Shown: positions 38,987 to 42,748 of the stretch, piece by piece
Position numbering within the stretch: the first letter of the stretch is position 1
How the letters are laid out: the number at the start of each line of letters is the position of its first letter
Assembly (NCBI GenBank): GCA_030041335.1
Contig: JASHOB010000052.1
Coordinates: forward strand, 1 to 42,748
Direction of reading: 5' to 3'
From: Alphaproteobacteria bacterium
GTDB taxonomy: Bacteria > Pseudomonadota > Alphaproteobacteria > ATCC43930 > CGMCC-115725
Length of the DNA stretch: 42,748 bases
Translations under genes and position numbers: made by a program
The notes under the pieces: model-generated
Told to the model about the DNA's origin: nothing
What the model saw: only the letters and a program-made list of their open reading frames with translations
Database searches by the model: none

Positions 38987-41686
38987 ATGATCGGCGGTCT
39001 CGCCCGGCGGTTGTTCGGCTCCGCGAACGACCGATATATCAAGAGCCTGGCCGCGACGGTCGACGAGATTAACGGCCTCGAGCCCGAGGTCGAAAAGCTC
39101 AGCGACGCCGAACTGGCGGCCCGCACGGTCGCGTTCCGCAAGCGGCTGGAGGACGGCGAGACGCTCGACGATGTCTTGGCCGAGGCCTTCGCCACCGTGC
39201 GCGAGGCGGCGAAGCGTACGCTGGGCCAGCGCCATTTCGACGTACAGCTGATGGGCGGCATCATCCTCCATCGTGGCATGATCGCCGAGATGAAGACCGG
39301 CGAAGGGAAGACCTTGGTGGCGACCTTGCCGGTCTATCTCAACGCGCTCGCGGGCACGGGCGTGCATGTCGTCACGGTCAACGATTATCTGGCCAAGCGC
39401 GATTCCGAATGGATGGGCCAGATCTACCAATTCCTCGGCCTTACCGTCGGCTGCATCGTGCATGAGAAGGACGACAACGAGCGCCGCGAGGCCTATGCCG
39501 CCGACGTCACTTACGGCACCAACAACGAGTTCGGCTTCGATTACCTGCGCGACAACATGAAGTTCCGGCTCGAAGACATGGTGCAGCGGCCGTTCAACTA
39601 CGCCATCGTCGACGAGGTCGATTCGATCCTGATTGACGAGGCGCGGACGCCGCTGATCATTTCCGGACCAGCCGAGGATTCATCGGAGTATTACCGCCGC
39701 GCCGACGCGCTGATCCCGAAGCTCGCGCCGGAAGATTATGAGAAGGACGAGAAACAACGCACTGTGGCGCTGACGGAATCCGGCGTGGAACGTATCGAGA
39801 AGATGCTGTCCGATAGCGGCATGCTGGGCGAAGGTTCGCTTTACGACATTCACAATGTGGCGTTGGTGCACCACGTCAACCAGGCGCTGCGCGCCCACAA
39901 GCTGTTCGCGCGCGATGTCGATTACATCGTCAAGGATGACAAGATCGTCATCATCGACGAATTCACCGGCCGAATGATGGAAGGGCGCCGCTATTCCGAG
40001 GGGTTGCATCAGGCGCTCGAGGCCAAGGAAGACGTCACGATCCAGAACGAGAACCAGACCCTCGCATCGATTACCTTCCAGAATTATTTCCGTCTGTTTC
40101 CGAAGCTGGCCGGAATGACCGGCACCGCCATGACCGAGGCGCAGGAACTGCTCGATATTTATAAGCTCGAGGTCATCGAGATTCCGACCAACCTGCCCTG
40201 CATTCGCGCCGACGCCGACGATGAGGTCTATCGCACGGCGCGCGAAAAATACGAGGCCGTGGTCGCGCTGGTTGATGACTGCCGCAAGCGCAAACAGCCC
40301 GTCCTGGTGGGAACCGTCAGCATCGAAAAGTCCGAGGAACTCTCGGCCCGTTTCAAGAAAGCCAAGATCCCGCATCAGGTGTTGAATGCGCGTTATCACG
40401 AGCAGGAGGCGCTGATCATTGCCCAGGCGGGCCGGCCCGGCACGGTCACCATCGCCACCAACATGGCGGGGCGCGGCACCGATATCCAGCTTGGCGGCAA
40501 CCTCGACATGCGCCTGAAGCAGGAGCTGCCCGGCATCGCCGACCCGGCCGAGCGCGAGCGCAGGCGGGAAGCGATCCGCGCCGAAGTCGCCGCGGCCCAC
40601 GAGGAGGCCGTGAAGGCCGGCGGGCTTTATGTGATCGGCAGCGAGCGCCACGAAAGCCGGCGCATCGACAATCAGCTGCGCGGCCGCTCCGGTCGGCAAG
40701 GTGATCCCGGCGCCTCCAAATTCTATGTCTCGCTCGAAGACGATCTGATGCGCATTTTCGGCTCGGAGCGCATGGACGGCATGCTGCAGCGCCTGGGGCT
40801 CCAGGAGGGGGAGGCCATTGTCCATGCCTGGATCAACAAGGCCCTCGAAAAGGCGCAGCAAAAGGTCGAAGCGCGCAATTATGAAATTCGCAAGCAACTG
40901 CTCAAGTACGACGACGTCATGAACGATCAGCGCAAGGTCGTCTATGAACAGCGCAAGGAAGTAATGGCGACGCCGGAAGTGTTGAGCACGGTCACCGACA
41001 TGCGCGAGGAAGTGGTCGACGGCCTGATCGCGCGCGCCATTCCCGATAATGCCCTTGCCGACCAATGGGACACAGCAGTGCTCCACGAGGAATCGCTGCG
41101 GGTTTTGGGTCTCGACCTGCCGTTCGCGGAATGGGCGGGCGAGGACGGCATCACCGCGGATGAGGTAAGGGAGCGGATCCTCAAGGCGGCCGAAGAAAAA
41201 ATGGCCGCCAAAGCGGCGCTCTACGGCGACGACTTCATGCGCATGGCGGAAAAGAGCCTGCTGCTGCAGTTCCTCGACCAGAGCTGGAAGGACCATCTGC
41301 TCCAGCTCGATCATTTGCGGCAGGGCATTAACCTGCGCGCCTATGCCCAGCGCGATCCGCTGAACGAGTATAAGCGCGAGGCTTTCGTGCTTTTTGGCGA
41401 GATGCTGTCGCATCTTCGCGAACGTGTCACGGGCACCTTGTGCCATCTCGAAGTGCGCTTCGAGCAACCGCCGCTCGATGTCGCGCCGCCGCCCCCACCC
41501 GTTCCGGAGCCGGTGGCGCGCCGCAGCCTGCGTGAAAGCCGGCGCGAGCCGGCCATGGCCGGGATGGGCGACGCCGCCGAGGCGGCGGTTGCCGCCGTCG
41601 CGGCGCCGTTCGCCCGAACGCCACGCAACGCACCCTGCCCTTGCGGCTCGGGCAAGAAATACAAGCATTGCCACGGCCGGGTGTGA
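38987..41686 (+). CDS. secA: preprotein translocase ATPase SecA
   Basis: The 899-residue motor drives Sec-dependent export through SecYEG. Landmarks in order: N-terminal [17 protein letters not shown] and Walker [13 protein letters not shown] (about 102-113), [19 protein letters not shown] (DEAD-like Walker B, about 209-227), the cross-linking domain, the second motor half with [15 protein letters not shown] and [13 protein letters not shown], the helical scaffold with [13 protein letters not shown], and a C-terminal zinc motif [14 protein letters not shown] that binds SecB. An alanine/proline linker precedes the zinc end. Length agrees with alphaproteobacterial SecA. ATG 38987 has CGAGG upstream. 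The downstream gene is a periplasmic protease on the same strand. Confidence 0.98.
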   Translation: MIGGLARRLFGSANDRYIKSLAATVDEINGLEPEVEKLSDAELAARTVAFRKRLEDGETLDDVLAEAFATVREAAKRTLGQRHFDVQLMGGIILHRGMIAEMKTGEGKTLVATLPVYLNALAGTGVHVVTVNDYLAKRDSEWMGQIYQFLGLTVGCIVHEKDDNERREAYAADVTYGTNNEFGFDYLRDNMKFRLEDMVQRPFNYAIVDEVDSILIDEARTPLIISGPAEDSSEYYRRADALIPKLAPEDYEKDEKQRTVALTESGVERIEKMLSDSGMLGEGSLYDIHNVALVHHVNQALRAHKLFARDVDYIVKDDKIVIIDEFTGRMMEGRRYSEGLHQALEAKEDVTIQNENQTLASITFQNYFRLFPKLAGMTGTAMTEAQELLDIYKLEVIEIPTNLPCIRADADDEVYRTAREKYEAVVALVDDCRKRKQPVLVGTVSIEKSEELSARFKKAKIPHQVLNARYHEQEALIIAQAGRPGTVTIATNMAGRGTDIQLGGNLDMRLKQELPGIADPAERERRREAIRAEVAAAHEEAVKAGGLYVIGSERHESRRIDNQLRGRSGRQGDPGASKFYVSLEDDLMRIFGSERMDGMLQRLGLQEGEAIVHAWINKALEKAQQKVEARNYEIRKQLLKYDDVMNDQRKVVYEQRKEVMATPEVLSTVTDMREEVVDGLIARAIPDNALADQWDTAVLHEESLRVLGLDLPFAEWAGEDGITADEVRERILKAAEEKMAAKAALYGDDFMRMAEKSLLLQFLDQSWKDHLLQLDHLRQGINLRAYAQRDPLNEYKREAFVLFGEMLSHLRERVTGTLCHLEVRFEQPPLDVAPPPPPVPEPVARRSLRESRREPAMAGMGDAAEAAVAAVAAPFARTPRNAPCPCGSGKKYKHCHGRV

Positions 41687-41828
41687 CCGCCGGAGAGATG
41701 AACGCGATTTAATGTCCGGTTAGGATTAGCGTAAGATCGTGGCGGCGAGGATTGCCGGGCAAAGGTCTGCCTTAAATACGCGCGGTTTATGTGATTGTTT
41801 TGCTGATTGGATCCCGAGAGGTAATTCC

Positions 41829-42748
41829 ATGGTGCGCCGATTGAATTCTCCGATGGTATCTGCGCTCGCGGCGGGCTTGGCAGTGAGTCTGCTGGCCTTT
41901 CCCCTCGACCGCGCAGGCGCGCAGGTAGGGCCTCATGAAATCGCGGCGCTGCCCAGTCTGGCACCGCTGGTAAAAAAGGTGATACCGGCCGTGGTCAACG
42001 TCTCGGCCGAAGAAAAGGGCGACGCTTCGTCCGACGAGGAATCGGACAATGGCGACAACGGCGACAATCCTGCGCCCGACCAGGAGCAAGGCCAGGGCAA
42101 GAACCCGGGCGAGCAATTCGGCGAGAACTCGCCGTTCGATCAGCTCCTGCGGCGGTTCTTCGAGCAGCAGATGCCAGGCTTGGGCAACCCGATGCCGCAC
42201 AATCTTGAACGGGTCGCACTCGGCTCGGGTTTCATTATCGATCCGCAGGGTTATGTCGTCACCAACAACCATGTGGTCCAGGGCGCCGACAAAGTGACCG
42301 TGATCTTTCAGGACGACACCCGTCACGTCGCCCAGGTGATCGGCCGTGACAGCAAGACCGACCTCGCTCTCCTCAAAATCAAGACCGACAAGCCCTTGCC
42401 CTATGTCACCTGGGGCGACAGCAACGCGGTGCAGGTCGGTGACTGGGTGTTGGCCGTGGGCAATCCCTTCGGGCTCGGCGGCACGGTCAGCTCCGGCATC
42501 ATCTCGGCCCGCGGCCGCGATATCCATTCCGGCCCGTATGACGATTTCCTGCAGCTCGACGCCGCCATCAATCGCGGCAATTCCGGCGGTCCGACCTTCA
42601 ATCTGGCTGGCCAGGTGATCGGCATCAACACCGCGATCTACTCGCCGAACGGCGGATCGGTCGGCATCGGCTTCGCGATTCCGTCAAGCCAGGCCAGACC
42701 GGTGATCGAGCAATTGCGCGATCATCATAAGGTGATGCGCGGGTGGCT
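41829..42748 (+). CDS. Do/HtrA family periplasmic serine protease (DegP-like), cut by window end
   Basis: Only the first 306 residues are in the window. There is a signal peptide (LAAGLAVSLLAFP, cleavage near AGAQ, residue 30), then the protease domain with the complete triad His148 (NNHVV), Asp178 (SKTDLALL) and Ser252 (RGNSGGP), and the family stretch GDWVLAVGNPFGLGGTVSSG. Between residues 61 and 100 is a long linker rich in Asp, Asn, Glu, Gln and Gly (SDEESDNGDNGDN and on), longer than usual in this part of DegP. PDZ domains should follow outside the window. GAGAGGT precedes ATG 41829. It lies 142 bases after secA, and together they concern export and envelope quality control. Confidence 0.95.
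   Translation, partial: MVRRLNSPMVSALAAGLAVSLLAFPLDRAGAQVGPHEIAALPSLAPLVKKVIPAVVNVSAEEKGDASSDEESDNGDNGDNPAPDQEQGQGKNPGEQFGENSPFDQLLRRFFEQQMPGLGNPMPHNLERVALGSGFIIDPQGYVVTNNHVVQGADKVTVIFQDDTRHVAQVIGRDSKTDLALLKIKTDKPLPYVTWGDSNAVQVGDWVLAVGNPFGLGGTVSSGIISARGRDIHSGPYDDFLQLDAAINRGNSGGPTFNLAGQVIGINTAIYSPNGGSVGIGFAIPSSQARPVIEQLRDHHKVMRGW

Noticed and set aside
39680-41674. Very long open frame (664 codons) antisense to secA
   Set aside because: It runs opposite an unmistakable secA and its translation is histidine-, arginine- and alanine-rich without motifs; long antisense frames are expected in GC-rich genes.

Overview
The window is GC-rich bacterial DNA, most likely from an alphaproteobacterium with a soil or water lifestyle. 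Reasons: a parvulin-type isomerase followed by argJ, facing away from secA, is an arrangement I associate with Alphaproteobacteria; there are two branched-chain-amino-acid-type (LIV) solute-binding proteins and a complete LIV transporter; and there are many CoA-ester, Rieske and VOC enzymes typical of catabolically versatile soil alphaproteobacteria. The genus cannot be read from the sequence. I see no tRNA, rRNA, CRISPR array, integrase or insertion sequence.

Left part (1-5450): a small lipoprotein, an EthD-like protein, MarC, a VOC protein, a beta-ureidopropionase-type amidohydrolase, a frameshifted unknown gene, a sirtuin and a Sec-exported LIV-type binding protein. Centre-left (5581-18852): eleven minus-strand genes read from SnoaL-like through a fused enoyl-CoA hydratase/3-hydroxyacyl-CoA dehydrogenase, a Tat-exported binding protein, LivHMGF, a 2-hydroxyacid dehydrogenase, a TPP enzyme, a thiolase-like protein without the usual cysteines, its DUF35 partner, and an MFS transporter. 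Several joints overlap by 1-4 bases. A MaoC hydratase is divergent from the first gene. Together these look like a dedicated uptake and degradation pathway for an unidentified organic acid, using CoA chemistry and perhaps retro-aldol and TPP-dependent C-C cleavage. A 117-base imperfect palindrome lies between the binding protein gene and livH.

Centre (19696-25082): an FtsH paralogue, a divergent TlpA-like thioredoxin, and a three-gene GMC oxidoreductase-DUF3237-DUF1993 operon. A gene-poor, partly AT-rich stretch (25083-26932) holds only two tiny unknown genes and a prominent inverted repeat. Then come two convergent Rieske oxygenases without reductases, an orphan NarL/LuxR-type response regulator, a TonB-dependent receptor and a ferritin-like diiron protein.

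Right part (34444-42748): core genes argJ, parvulin isomerase and secA, with a large secreted protein of unknown function set between the isomerase and secA, and a DegP/HtrA protease cut off by the window end. The best candidate for something undescribed is the 5581-18852 pathway; its substrate cannot be named from sequence.
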